Source of the DNA: Botryotinia globosa
Taxonomy: Eukaryota > Ascomycota > Leotiomycetes > Helotiales > Sclerotiniaceae
NCBI GenBank assembly: GCA_014898425.1
Contig: RCSZ01000016.1
Location: 372,001-436,000, forward strand
Reading direction: 5' to 3'
DNA: 64,000 nt
The notes below the pieces were generated by a model that had not been told where the DNA came from, searched no databases, and saw only the letters and a list, made by a program, of their open reading frames with translations. Positions 37,325 through 49,742 of the stretch are shown here, piece after piece (the stretch's first letter is position 1; each line of letters opens with the position of its first letter). A program made the translations under genes and the position numbers.

Positions 37325-37725
37325 ATGATAATTTATGGTAATTTATGGTTTATGGTAATTTATGGTTTATGGTAATTTATAGTTTATGGTAATTTATGGT
37401 TTATGGTAATTTATAGTTTATAATAATTTATGGTTTATAGTAATTTATGGTTTATAGTAGTTTATGGTTTATGGTAATTTATAGTTTATAGTAATTTATG
37501 GTTTATGGTAATTTATAGTAATTTATGGTTTATAGTAATTTATGGTTTATAGTAATTTATGGTTTATGGTAGTTTATGGTTTATAGTAATTTATGGTTTA
37601 TGGTAATTTATGGTAATTTATGGTTTATGGTAATTCATGGTAATTTATGGTTTATGGTAATTCATGGTTTATGGTAATTTATGGTAATTTATGGTTTATG
37701 GTAATTCATGGTAATTTATGGTATA
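37325..37725. repeat. AT-rich minisatellite of 10-bp and 7-bp modules
   Basis: About 400 bp built from two modules, GTAATTTATG (10 bp) and GTTTATG (7 bp). They mostly alternate to give a 17-bp unit, with variants such as TAATTCATGG and TAGTTTATGG. The higher-order mixture suggests repeated slippage or unequal exchange. It lies in the intergenic region upstream of the ABC transporter. Confidence 0.9.
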
Positions 37726-37868
37726 AATTATAATTAAGAATCTTCCTTTTCATTAAATTTTGGCCCTTGAGAATTCATCAACATTTTCAATTCCCGTGGA
37801 CCACCACCTAGGATACGATACTCAAAATCCCCTTGTTGGAGTCTTGAATACCCAAGACCATACATCCT

Positions 37869-37966
37869 TTTTCTTCTGCTTTTTCTTTTTCCTTTTCTCT
37901 CCTTTCCTTTCCTTCCCTTCCCTTCCCTTTCCTTTTCCTGCATTTTCTTTTTCCTTTCTTTTATCC
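37869..37966. repeat. Polypyrimidine tract (C/T)
   Basis: A nearly pure pyrimidine stretch with CCTTTCC and CCCTT motifs on the plus strand, 450 bp upstream of the ABC transporter start. It may be a promoter CT-box, common in fungal promoters, or simple sequence. Confidence 0.6.
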
Positions 37967-38420
37967 AGTCGATCTTGATTAGGAGTCGTGATATCTATCT
38001 ACAACAAAATCAATTGAATTTGATGAGTTTCGGTGTTCTTGGGCATCGGATATTTTCGGATATTTAGTTCCTTCACAACACCGGATATTTAACAATTTCA
38101 CCATTGGCCCAGTGGCCAAACAATGGAATACCTCCACTGGACTAGAATATCTCTTCCATAGATTTACTCTACCGTATCCATTACCGGACTGTCGCGTTGA
38201 AATCCTCAGTGGATTGCAGTGCTGTTCATAACCTGCTTTGTTACCCGTATATTTCATCACTTTGTAAGCTTTGTATCGTCGGACAATTTCTCAATATGAT
38301 ACATACAAACCAATTCATGTTCAGTGAGAAATATCTCAGTATGTTGCTACCGGCCTCTCGTTTTGTCTATCTTCATTGACACATTTTGGCATTGGATTCT
38401 CACGGTATTTGCGTGCTACG

Positions 38421-41400
38421 ATGAGTTCAGGATATACAAGCGAGGTAAGTAAGAGCTATCTCTTGTCTGGCTTTCTTTGCCTATAACAAGGATTCCATCC
38501 TCTCAGTTCGAGGAAGGGTGGCTAGAACCAATTCAACTGACAGTTCACTTCAAGGGTGAGAAAACCGATCAACAACATAACCCCTCGCAAAAGTTGCCCA
38601 TATATCGCCCGGAAGGTCGTTCACTTGGAGTCCTCTTTGAAGACATCACCGTTCATGGTGTCTCTGCTGGCGAAAAACGTGCTCAGGATCTCTTGCGAAT
38701 TTTTCAAGGTGTTTTCGTCAACTGGCCAACAGGCTTACTACGTAAACCAATACACCCCGGCCGCTCCATGCATCCCACAAGAAGATTGATACAAGGAGTT
38801 TCCGGTGTTCTGCCTCCTGGGGAAACGCTCCTAGTCCTTGGACGTCCTGGTGCTGGCTGTTCGACTCTTCTTAGTGTGCTTGCAAATCAACGTGCGCAAT
38901 TCGTTGACGTCGAGGGTAGCGTGCAGGATGGCGCAATCGGGTCGGATGAGATGAAAACTCTTTACGGCTCCGAGGTGGCCCTGAACAACGAGGACGATAT
39001 TCATTTTCCCAATTTAAAAGTCGAGGACACCATGCAGTTTGCACTACGCCTACGCAGGCCAAATTCCAATCCAAAGACAGATGCCGAGTTTGCTGAATAC
39101 TGGACTGACGAAATCCTCGATTCTCTGGGCATCAAACATACAAAATCCACAATTGTTGGTAATTCTTTTGTTAGGGGCCTATCTGGTGGCGAACGCAAGC
39201 GTGTATCATCGGCTGAAGTTCTCAGCGCTGCTCCTGCTGTCGTTACATGGGACAACCCATTAAGAGGTCTTGACAGCTCATCTGCCCTCGGCTTTCTACG
39301 ACTTCTGAAAAGCATGACAAGGGCTACTGGGATGTCCAATATTGTCACAGCTTACCATGCCTCTGAGAGTATCTATAGAGAATGTTTTGATCGTGTTCTG
39401 TTATTGTATGATGGATATCAAGTTTATTCTGGCCCCGCTGGCGACACTGCTAAACGTTATTTTACCGATCTCGGTTTTGAATGTCCCCCCGTCAAACGAC
39501 ACCAGATTTCTTGACAGCTATTACTTTGCCAGATGAACGCCGCGTCAAACTCGGGCATAGCCCTCCGCCACCACTTGATCCTGCTGGTCTTGCTGATGCG
39601 TCTCGAAAGAGCTCACATTACCAGGATCTTTCAAGAGAGATTGGACAATTCCGTGAAAAGTATTGTGACGTGCTAAGTGCCACGGCCTTCAAGTCCGAAG
39701 TAGCTGAATCCAAGCACAAGTTTACTCACCCGAAGGCTCTCGCGCTTAGGTCATTCCCTACTCAGGTCAAGGTCGCTATGCGACGACATTATCAACTTGT
39801 CTGGGGAGCTCGGAGGTCCCTCGCCATTATTCTCACCCTAAATGCGGTAAACGCTCTTATTACAGGCTCCGCATTCTATAAGAGGTCTCTAACAGCGACT
39901 GGAGCGTTCGAGCTCAGCGGTGCTGTCTTCTTCGCTCAGATATACTTCTGTCTAAACGCTTTAGGGGAAACAGTTTCCACGGTTAGTTCACGAACAATTC
40001 TCCAAAAGCAGTACGCACTAGACATGCTACATCCGGCCGTTTCGGCAGTTGCTCTCAATATTGCCGAGTTGCCGGTGCGTTTTGCACAGACCGTTCTTTT
40101 CGCTCTACCATATTACTTTCTCGTATTTGGAAACCCAACGGCGGCAGGGTACTGGTTCTTTGAGCTTTTGATCTTCGTTGTCTATGCCAGTCAGTGAGCG
40201 CTTTTCCGAATGCTGGGTGCATGGTCACCGAATATACCGGTCGCTCTCTTATTGGGTGGTGCAGCTATGCCGGTCGGTTTAAGTCATTCGGGTTATGGCC
40301 CAACATGGCCAACACTATTAAAATGGGATTCTTGGATCCGTCGAATCAGTCCAAGTCCATATTCACTGGAAGCAACAATGGGGTTTCTTATGAAAGATGA
40401 CATTCTTTACTGTAGCTCTGACCAATTAGTCCCAAATGGAATAGGATACGATGTAGGTGGCAAATGCTCTGAAATATCTTCTGCATTATTTTTGTTTCTC
40501 TACAAGACAAAAGCGTCAAATTAAGCTAATTATCTTAATAGAATATAACAATAGTCAATCAAGGCTGTCCTATCTCAGGAAGCACTTCCGGATCTTCTAC
40601 TGTACCAGGCTCAACGTATCTACTCACACATTTCGGCTATCGTCCATCTAATTCGTGGCGAAATTTCGGACTTGTCTTAGTCTTCTGGGCTATCTACACC
40701 GGTTTAACAGCTGTGGGTTTGACTTTGATGACGAAGAATCGGGGCGGAGGTGGTGCAAGTCGTGTATTCAAACGAGGAGCTGTCATCCCTGACGATATTC
40801 GAGGCGACGAAGAATTGCGCGAAAAAGAATCTAACTTAGAATCTCAAGGAAACCCATCCGCTATCCATCCTCAGGGAAATTCTCAGAGTCTTAATGACTC
40901 TAGCAGTACTTTGTCCGCAAATGTCGCTGATTGGACTTAAAATGCGAAAAGCAACTCTAGAGTGAGTTATACCCATGTCTTGTATTGCGAGAAATGGAAA
41001 GTCTCTACTAACACGGAGTAACAGCCCTCATTTATCTTCTCAAATGTCTCGTATCACGTCCAAGTCGATGGGGAGAATCGACAGCTCCTTAAAGATATAA
41101 GCGGATACGTCAGGCCTGGTCAGCTCACAGCCCTCATGGGAGCATCTGGTGCCGGAAAAACAACTCTCCTCGACACTCTTGCTCGACGCAAAGATACGGG
41201 TATCGTGACCGGTGACATGATGATTGGAGGTCAGCCTGTCGCCAATCTAGCAGCAAGATTCTCTCGGGCTTGTGGATTTTGCATGCAGCAGGATGTTCAT
41301 GATTCGGGAGCCACAGTCCGCGAAGCTTTGATCTTCTCGGCGATGATGAGAAGGCCATTGTCGGTATCGAACCAAGAGAAGGAAGCGCATGTGGAAGAGG

Positions 41401-42960
41401 TAATGGAACTTCTGGGGCTTAAATCAATCGCCGATGCTTTGATTGGAGTTCCAGGAGAGGGAGGTCTGGGAGTCGAGGAACGGAAGCGAGTCACGATAGG
41501 TGTGGAGTTAGCCGCCAATCCTAAAATTTTGCTATTCCTTGACGAACCAACCTCTGGACTCGATAGTCAAGCCTCATACCTGCTCGTCATGTTTCTACAG
41601 CGTATTGTAGCTTCTGGAGTACCCATCATCTGTACAATCCATAAACCTTCCGCAGTTATTTTCGAAATGTTTGACCATGTCCTACTTCTAACAAGGGGAG
41701 GGCGCACTATATATTTTGGCGAGACGGGTAGTAACTCAAGCATTGTTGTGGATTACTTTGCTCGCAATGGTACCACAATGGATGGCACTGCCAACCCAGC
41801 GGAGTTTATATTGGATGCTGTGGCTAGTCCTACAGGAAGTGATGAGTGGTCCAGAATATGGAGTGATTCACCCGAATGCCGCAATCTGCAAATCCAGGTA
41901 GAACATCTGAATTCTTCAGTCAATAGTAATTTAGAAGTCTCTACTACAGACGAAACGCCTCCATGGATACACCAATAAATATATCACCCTCACATCTCGA
42001 CATTGGCTAACCATATGGCGTAATGGAGTTTACAGCTTTAGCCGTCTTGTTAAAGCTATATTCATGGGTCTTTTCCTATCATTCATCTTCTACCAAGCCT
42101 CAGACACAGAGCAAGGAACCCAAAATTGTCTTATTGTCCTCTTTCTTCTACCATGGCTCATCCCCACTTCTGCAGATGATATCCAAGCGATCTGGTATTC
42201 CAAATGGGCACTCTACACAGCACGCGAGCGCTCCGGTGTCGTTTATCATCCACTCGCTCTATGCGCCGCTCTCGTCACAGTAGAAATTCCACTTGCCATA
42301 GTAATCTACACAATATACTTTCTCTGCAGCTGGTTTACTATCGGCCTATCAGAGCCTGGGTTCGGCTACCTCTTATTCCTCGCACTTGGTATATACGGAG
42401 TCGGTTTCGCCCTGGCAATCGCCGCGCTGGTTCCCAATAGCGAAGTTTCTGGGTTTGCAAACAGTCTTGTGTGGTGCGTCCAAACGACTTGTGTTGGAAT
42501 GGCTCTTACGTATAGCGACATGCCTTCATTTTATTCCGCGTGGCTTTTCTGGGCAGACCACCTACGATACTGGCTGGCATCTGCCATTTCGAATGGAGTT
42601 TACTCTGTCCCTGTGATTTGTTCTGCCAGCGAAATGACGATTGTTTATCCACCTGTAGGACAAACATGTGGACAGTATCTCGCGACCTACCTCTCGGGAA
42701 CTGGAATTGGTGGTGCAAGTATGGGATATGTCTCCAATCCTAATGCGACAGAAAACTGTAGCTATTGTCCCTATCAAGTGGGAGACGATTACGCGGCTTC
42801 GTTTTCGTATTTCTATAGCGAGAGAGTGAGGAATTGGGGAATATTTACGCTCTTTGGTTTTGGTACATTGGCGATTGTCTTTTTGGCTAGTTGGGGAAGG
42901 TTTTCAGATTTGAAAGGTCCTTCGCTGAAGGGTTTGGGGTTGGGGAAGAAGACGAAATGA
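38421..42960 (+). pseudogene. PDR-type ABC multidrug transporter, disrupted
   Basis: The architecture is a full PDR/CDR-type fungal ABC exporter, (NBD-TMD)x2, about 1440 aa if repaired. Exon 1 (38421-38444) joins exon 2 at 38507. Further introns are at 40453-40541 and 40962-41024. NBD1 has Walker A GRPGAGCSTLL, signature LSGGERKRVS and a degenerate D-loop DNPLRGLDSSSA; the Cys in Walker A is typical of this class. NBD2 has Walker A GASGAGKTTLL, LGVEERKRVTIG and Walker B ILLFLDEPTSGLDSQ. Six-helix membrane halves follow each NBD. Lesions: a frame change near 39495 in a run of six Cs (CPP|RQTTPDFL); an in-frame TGA at 40195-40197; an in-frame TAA at 40938-40940 (unless a weak upstream donor is used); and a frame change near 41972. 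Such pumps expel azoles and plant toxins at the plasma membrane; this copy should not make a full pump. Confidence 0.85.
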
Positions 42961-43714
42961 TTGGATTAGAATGGAGATGATGCGGGATACTTTTATGCAG
43001 GGAATGATGATAGACAATAGAAGGGCGTTGGCGTTAGGAACGAGTGTAAATCAGATTAGGGTAAGAAGAGAACATCAATAGACGATAGAAAAATGTAGTA
43101 CTTGGATTTCTTTTTTTGTAGAAAATTACATATTTGATACTAAACAATTCTACATTTGACAATGTGAAACTACGACTTCTGGTTCATCTACTTATAATTT
43201 TGCTTTGTGAAATAAAAACTCATCTGATACTTACTGTCTTGTAAATCTCCCTACTCCTCTCCTTGATAGAATCACCTCTCATCTACTAAACCCTCAGATC
43301 CCTCTCCAAAATGATACAACTATATGAGCAAAAAAGACGCACAGTACCAGATATTGATAAACAGTCTGGTGTGGAAACCCCGCCACTCACTTGCAGTAAT
43401 TTCATTCTGCTCTGAAATTTACATCTTTTATTCATAGAAGGAATGTAAGATAGATGTGCAATACTCCTACTTATCAATACGCGTACAGATAAAATACTTT
43501 GCATTTTCACGCCCATTCTATATTCTATGTTGTATGCTACTTCATGTTATACCTTCGGCTACACTACTCATACATCGCGGCACATCCACACCACATCAGA
43601 CCGTATCGTATTTCGAAAGATGACTATGTTCTGCACCTGCTTGCTATTATAGCCACATTTGCTGTTTGATTAACACATACTTCAAGCCCCAATAAAATGA
43701 TCCACGCTTATATG
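42961..43714. other. Intergenic between two convergent pseudogenes
   Basis: About 0.75 kb holding both 3' ends. No supported frame. Confidence 0.5.
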
Positions 43715-46115
43715 TCACAGCAAGCCCCACGGTACACCATTGCCATTCGACATACCATGATCCATAAAGATCTGACCGTTGACATCAGCCCATTGATTCG
43801 CACCTGTATTGCTGGAGCTGGTGAGGTTGTGATGTACTCCCATAATTTGAAGAAATGACAAAATCAAGACCAGGAGCGTTGTGAAGTGGACCCGAAGTGT
43901 TGACGGAAGGTGTTTCGGTGGCAGAATGCGGGATCGGTGTATTTCCAGTTGTGTTTGCGAGCCATGGGAACTGTCCAAGTAGTGTATCTAGCTCATTATC
44001 AATATTATTTACAGTTTCAGTACTCTCCTGGACGGGTTCATATAAAGGCGTTGTATTATAAGCAGCTGTTTCGTTGCCATCAGTTGCATCATCTGGGTTA
44101 GGGCCTTGCGCGGAGCGAAAAGCATCTTTGGCCACACGCATTATGAGTGAACTAAGCGTTCCCCCAATCTTAGGCCCAGGGTGCTCCATGAAACTCAAAC
44201 AACGAAGACCATCTTCCACAGCTTTGAACGTAGCTGCGACGTTACCAGCGCAACTCTTTTTAGGTCCACCTAAAACATCATACAGCAAGGTAAGACAAGC
44301 ACCCACAATATTATAGGCGACTCCAGAATCTTGCCTCATCCGAGTTGCACGCGTATTATAAGCATGAAGCGCGAGGGCAATGATTTTTTCGATGCTGACA
44401 TGGCTTTTTCGACAGAGTCAAATATATTGGTGAAGCCTAGTTCTTGGGCTGCGCCCAGAGCTTCCACCTTTGATGCATATTTACACACGAAGGCTATTGC
44501 TGGACGATGAATGAGAACGATACAATGATAGTAGTGTAATCCAAGATGTGTACGTTGAACTTCATGCCACAGATGAGGACTCGGAGCCATCGAAGAGTCA
44601 AAAAAGTGTAAGAAAGGGGGAAGGTCTCCCATCGCTTTTTCTAAAGCCAATTCACACTCGCGGGTAACATGGGGAATATTGGCGGAACAGTTGCAACTCC
44701 GCCATAGAAGTATATTCAATTATTAATACGATCGGCCACACGGCCTAGAGTGGCCATAGCACGGACATATGCCATGTCTGTAATTTCCTCTGGGTTATCA
44801 TTCTCCTTCTCCAGGCTTGGTAGATCTTCGGGGAAGGCAGTATCAATGAAGTCATCTCTTAAACAGGACGCCCGACCATCAAATAAAGACACAAGCTTCT
44901 CCGTCGAGTAAAGATTCCAAAATGTTACCCGGAGACGATTCATGTTGGGGCGGGTGCCGTTGGCGACCTGGGCCCAGTTCATGCCTAATGCAAGTGCGTT
45001 CAGCGCTGCATGACCTACGTAGAGATAAGCATCATTTGGACGCATTAATTCGATGCCATCTATTTATTTCAGAAGAAGTAGGTGAACACCCTTGAGGGAG
45101 GCGTCCTCGAAAGTCGAACCAGACAGCATTGCACGTGATGACATGTATGATGCCCATCTAGCCATAACCTTAGCATCTTTGTCAGGGGAAAGACTAGACA
45201 TTACGGCGCCAATCGCAAGCACCATAAGTACAATATTTTTCCGAGTTAATTTGCTACTATAATACGCGTCTCGTTCTGGTGGTGGAGGCTCCCAGAATGA
45301 TTCCCAATCTTCGCGAATCTCGCGCAATTGAAGGAAGGGCGACTGTGGATGAGCGACCTTGAAATAAGTGCCAATGAAACAATTCCCAAGGTTTTTACTT
45401 AGAGGAACGGGCAGAGATGTACCGCCCTCATTATGATGCTGGTATTCGGGACGCTCGGGTGGGAAGGCCTATTTGTCCAAGCCCCAAACGCGCATCGCGC
45501 CTAATCGTTCATTGCTTGAATTTTTGGTATGATAAATGGACTGGTAAATGCTTTGAAACAAAGCCAGGTTGGATGCCGGCCCATAATACTGAAATGCCCC
45601 AGTGCCAGTCTGGCATACTCCAATACCAGAAGAACGTAGCTCTCGACGTCTCTTGACTGCAAGTGGTCCGTTGTTGTCAGTCGCTAGTGGTCGATGAGCT
45701 TCTGGGCGCATCACGATAGGCGACTCTGTTGAACCATCCCTCAATCCCGGATCTTGTGTCTCCTCGAGAGGGTCCAAATCAAGTCGAGGTCTCTTTTTCT
45801 TCCTACCACGTGACTTCAGTGGCGTGTATGAGCACTCTCGATTGTGCTTCACACATGAATTGCATGGTCTATCACCAGAACATTTTTCTTTTCTATTTCG
45901 GCAATTCTGGCAAGTATTTAGAGTCAGTACAACAAAGCCAGACGAATTGAATGAGGATATACTTATGCATTGGCTACTCGATCCACTGCCCCCTTTTCTC
46001 TTCCTCTTTCTATACTGATACCACGATCAAGGGATGTATCTGGAGACGAGGTGATCTGTATTATTCCATTAGGCTTTGGCAGGCTTATGGGTGCTGTAGG
46101 AACTCTAGTTTTCAT
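43715..46115 (-). pseudogene. Zn2Cys6 transcription factor, disrupted
   Basis: It reads from ATG at 46115 to a natural end at 43715. Exon 1 encodes about 50 residues ending GAVDRVANA. The zinc cluster follows as CQNCRNRKEKC, then SGDRPC, NSC and VKHNRECSY, with perfect C-x2-C-x6-C-x5-C-x2-C-x6-C spacing and a basic linker RGRKKKRPR. The rest is a fungal-specific regulatory domain (YGPASNLALFQ, MRPNDAYLYVGHAALNALALG, RPNMNRLRVTFWNLYSTEKL, VTRECELALEKA). Lesions: no usable GT-AG junction between exon 1 and the first Cys (about 45935-45973); in-frame TAG at 45469-45471; in-frame TAA at 45064-45066; frame changes near 44710, near 44395 (run of As) and near 43830. It faces the broken ABC transporter, so it was probably that pump's regulator. 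No protein with both DNA-binding and regulatory regions can be made. Confidence 0.85.
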
Positions 46116-46688
46116 CTGATTAAGTTTATATTTAGTTTGTCATCCGCACGTCTGTGATTTTTTCCAGCTTTATGTTCTTCGATCATGATTCAGGACAAGC
46201 ACAGCTTAGTAAGTATGCACGTGATTCATATTAATTCACCTACCTAGTATCTGGGTATTTGATGGAGGAAAGACTCAAAAAATGGCTTTGGCTAATAAAG
46301 TGATGAAGTCTTATTGCATCTATTAATGGCCCCGCTTCATATGTCAGCCGTTGTGACGAGGGAACACAGCACAAAGTTCATCGCTCATAAATACATAGGT
46401 ACCTAGGCTCATATTTTCTGAACTTGTTGAATTGACCATGGTCAAAACTGCGATCTAACTGTAAATATTTAATAATTTATGTACCGCCCCGCATCAGTTT
46501 TTGACTCCCGGGAAACTCCTGATCATACAATAATGTGCGTATAGCATCCCCCCCCCCCCCCCCCCCCCCCCCCTAGCCCAGTCTTAACTCATGTCCTGTG
46601 AAATCCCTTATACGCCGATTGATGCTGGAATGCGAGCATTGCTAAAGTACAAGAAGGGCATATAAATTGAAATGAGAAACGAATGCAC
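46116..46688. other. Intergenic with homopolymer
   Basis: It contains the promoter side of the broken regulator, a GGTACCTAGG motif near 46398 and the poly-C run at 46548. No supported frame. Confidence 0.5.
46548..46573. repeat. Poly-C run, 26 nt
   Basis: Twenty-six consecutive C residues on the plus strand, about 115 bp beyond the stop of the PTA1 gene. Its length is likely to vary and is uncertain in any assembly. Confidence 0.9.
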
Positions 46689-49286
46689 CTAAGCGCTGAT
46701 GATCATGCCATTCGATTTCGTTTCTTCGTCGTCGCCCTTGAGTCGGTCCTCAAATCCTGGGCGCCATTTCTTGAGATATTTGGCGGCGATGGGTTTCGCA
46801 TTGTCGTCTTTCAAGGTTATTAGTATGACCACAACGAAGGAAGGGAGGGATAGAATCTTACAGGTGTTCCAAATATCTTCAACTGCATCAAGAGCCATAT
46901 CTCGGACCGGCGGCCGCATCATAACCAAATAAAGGAGACTGGTTATCGATAGAGTGACCATTGTTGGGTCTTTGCAAAGCCCTTTGATTTTGTTCAACAC
47001 CTCTGGACTCAACCCTGGGATCTCACTTAAGAACCTAGTGAGAACTCTGTCCTTCGCATCAAGGTAGATTGAAATTCCATCTAAAACCTTGAGTGTCCAT
47101 TTCTCATAATGTAGCACCGCTGAACCATCTCCAAACTTCATTTGTACTTTGTCGTTGTACCATTCTTCGCACAGCCAAGCGACGGCGATGTCGATTCGTT
47201 TCCTAAAATCTTCTAGGATGTAAACAAGCAGTGATTGCCGAATAGTGTCACTTAAAGATATCCGCTCGGTATCTGGCGACTCTAATTTGACAGCGTCTGA
47301 GGACTCTTCGAGACCGGCCCCAGCACGCGTTGCAAGGCGCGTAATGATAGTAATCCATGCATCTCGATCATAAGCACTAGCTGCTAGTCTATTTATGCCA
47401 GCCTTAGTCTTTCTTGCGGTGGGCTCTTCTAAGGTCTGCATCACACCGAAGACTCGGGACACGGTACCTTGGCCAACCAGAGTCACTTCCTCGGCATTTA
47501 GAGACGGAGGGGGTGGCAACGTGAACGGTCCAAGAGCTACATTTGCAACCTTTTCGATATCTACCTTAAGCTCTTCAGGTGGTGAACTGTCTAATTTGTT
47601 CAAAATTTGTTCTGTATCTTCGGCATTGTAGAAATCAGGCTCGTAGTCATCGTCGTCTTCTTCTACGCCCAGCGGAGCCGTTTCAGGGTTGATATCTTCG
47701 GGCTTAGGCTCTGAGAGAGCTTGAAGTCTTGCTTTCACACCCTAATTCCAGATAAGTAATCGTGCAAACATATCATTGAATTTGGGAAAACTTACGCTTA
47801 TAGCCTGTTCAATGGTGTCCGTATCTATCCTCTGGAGAATTGTTATACCAATCTTGACGACTAGGTCTTCCGATAAAAGTGCAACGTCAAAACCCTTTAG
47901 GGCTTCATCGGTGGTGATAGTAAAAAGCTCGGCGATTGTGTGGTTCCCAGGTGTTAGTGGTGGTATATGTAGTTGAGCAGATTTAACTTGCGCGCCTAGC
48001 TTTTGACGTTTGGCGGGATCTAGAGCGTCCACAGGTTCTGGAGGTCCACGCTTTCTATTTCCCTCGTCGAAGATTTCCGTTTTAGAGCGCATCATTCGTT
48101 CGACATACTGCTGGATTCGCCCATTGAGTGGATTGTGAGGGTCCCTACAACCATCAGCTTAGAACAAGCATACTTCACAGGGACAAAAAGACATACCGCT
48201 TGCTGATATGGATAAGTAATGATCTAGTAGTCTTTTCCATAGATTTAACCATAACGCGCAATTTAGGAGTCATTGGAGAATTGGCTAGTTTCAGGGGATT
48301 GAAGTTTAGAAGAACATTTAGAATTTTATTTGCAACATGGGGACGGGCTCGGATTAAGATGGAAAGGGAATTCAAAGTTGCATCAACAAGTACAGCATCG
48401 CTAGACATGTCAGTTCCTAGATTGGGGGGGTGAATGTGGAATAAAACGAGCTCGACATACCTGGAGTTCTCTTGGAAGACGCTGAGGAGTCTATCGAGAA
48501 GACCTGACGCTTCAGCTTCAAGGTTTCGGGGAGGAAGAATGGTGTGGTTCGGAGGAACCATGGATAGTGATACCTGAAGAGGATCGCCGCGCTATACAGA
48601 AAACACCATTAGCATCTTGCCTGTTGGGAAATTCTAGGTACCTCTCATACTCTAGAATCTGCGTCCGGTCCTGTTGTTTGCACCAACACAACCCTCTGCG
48701 CAAACTTAATACAGCATATTCTGATTCCTGGCTTCGCAGTATCCCACATTCGAAGTATGCGAGTTTTGATTGCGACCATGCGCTCCCAGGTTGGTATGTC
48801 GTAGGAATTGTTGATACTGTTTAGACACACGAGTTAGAACCAGCTCTAAGTTTGGCGCTTATTGCTTGACGCCATCCAAAGACATGAATATAGGAAGATA
48901 GGAAGGATGTTAAGTTCCGAATCATAGCTATAAACGGACAAAGATTCAACATACATCCATCGAACGACAAGTGGGTATATGCTAGCTGCTGTTTGCACTA
49001 TACTCTTAACTACTGCACTATCTTCGTGCGGGTTCTCGATCATGTCCTTCAAAGTATCAAGTACGACCAAACTCAATGTTTCTTTCTGTGACGAAGGTAT
49101 GGTTGGACTTGAAAACGTCTCTGCAAGGAAATCTGCGCCCCATCGTCGTAATTCAACCCTCGCGGAAGGTCCAATAATTGGTAGTATTCCTTGAATGATT
49201 TGAGTGTAATAGTTGGCATCCGATAGCACAAGTTTTCGAGCATCATTCAATTGATTGATTTGTTGTTCAACAGTCAAGGTAGCCAT
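46689..49286 (-). CDS. PTA1: Pta1/symplekin, mRNA cleavage and polyadenylation factor subunit
   Basis: Seven exons on the minus strand: 49286-48955, 48816-48651, 48591-48461, 48400-48197, 48144-47796, 47741-46862 and 46807-46689; 726 aa. The N-terminal HEAT-like region reads LNDARKLVLSDANYYTQII, then RRWGADFLAETF and WERMVAIKTRIL. The middle has VDATLNSLSILIRARP, LLNFNPLKLAN, MVKSMEKTTRSLLIHISKR and GRIQQYVERMM. A Pro/acidic linker leads to the C-terminal helical repeats and KPIAAKYLKKWRPGF. This is the pattern of Pta1, the yeast CPF scaffold and symplekin homologue, which acts in pre-mRNA and snoRNA 3'-end formation in the nucleus. Introns 48401-48460 (60 nt) and 46808-46861 (54 nt) are stop-free and in frame but have good splice signals. 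It is divergent with COA3 and intact. Confidence 0.9.
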
Positions 49287-49742
49287 GACGATGAGGATAA
49301 CCTTTCGAGGCTGTGGGGAAAGAAGTCGAATATGATCTACTATGGGTTGTACTGTGCAAGCTGCATGTGAGAAATACTACACCGATATCCACTATATTGA
49401 TTTGCTGAGTTTGTAGTCAAATTGACTCCAAACCATTCTGCGAAGCTGTTGTTGAAAGAATCAAGGTTGGCAAACAAATTGTGTTTCTTTGATGTGATAT
49501 TGGCTGAAGGTAAACGCGACCCTTTTTAAAGTTGCGGGATACTGGCAAGCACCAAATCTCTCTCAATGGACCTGTACTACTAGCTCACTAGATTACCTGG
49601 CTCGAGCTTGGTAGGCTTATTTCAAGGTAGCCTTATCGATAAGGCTGGTTCTCATAAATTCCATTACTTGGGAATTTCTTTTTGGAAAGTGGCGCCATTG
49701 AACCATATCAATATACCAATTGACAAAAGTTCACAAGTCAAG
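49287..49742. promoter_or_regulatory. Bidirectional promoter, PTA1 / COA3
   Basis: A 456-bp gap between divergent start codons must hold both promoters. A palindrome-like CTTATCGATAAGG lies near 49630-49645. No specific factor site can be assigned. Confidence 0.5.

Noticed and set aside
45920..45975. A U12-type AT-AC intron (ATATCCTC...TAC) in the Zn2Cys6 gene
   Set aside because: An in-frame TAA would remain in exon 1 and ascomycetes of this type are thought to lack minor-spliceosome introns.
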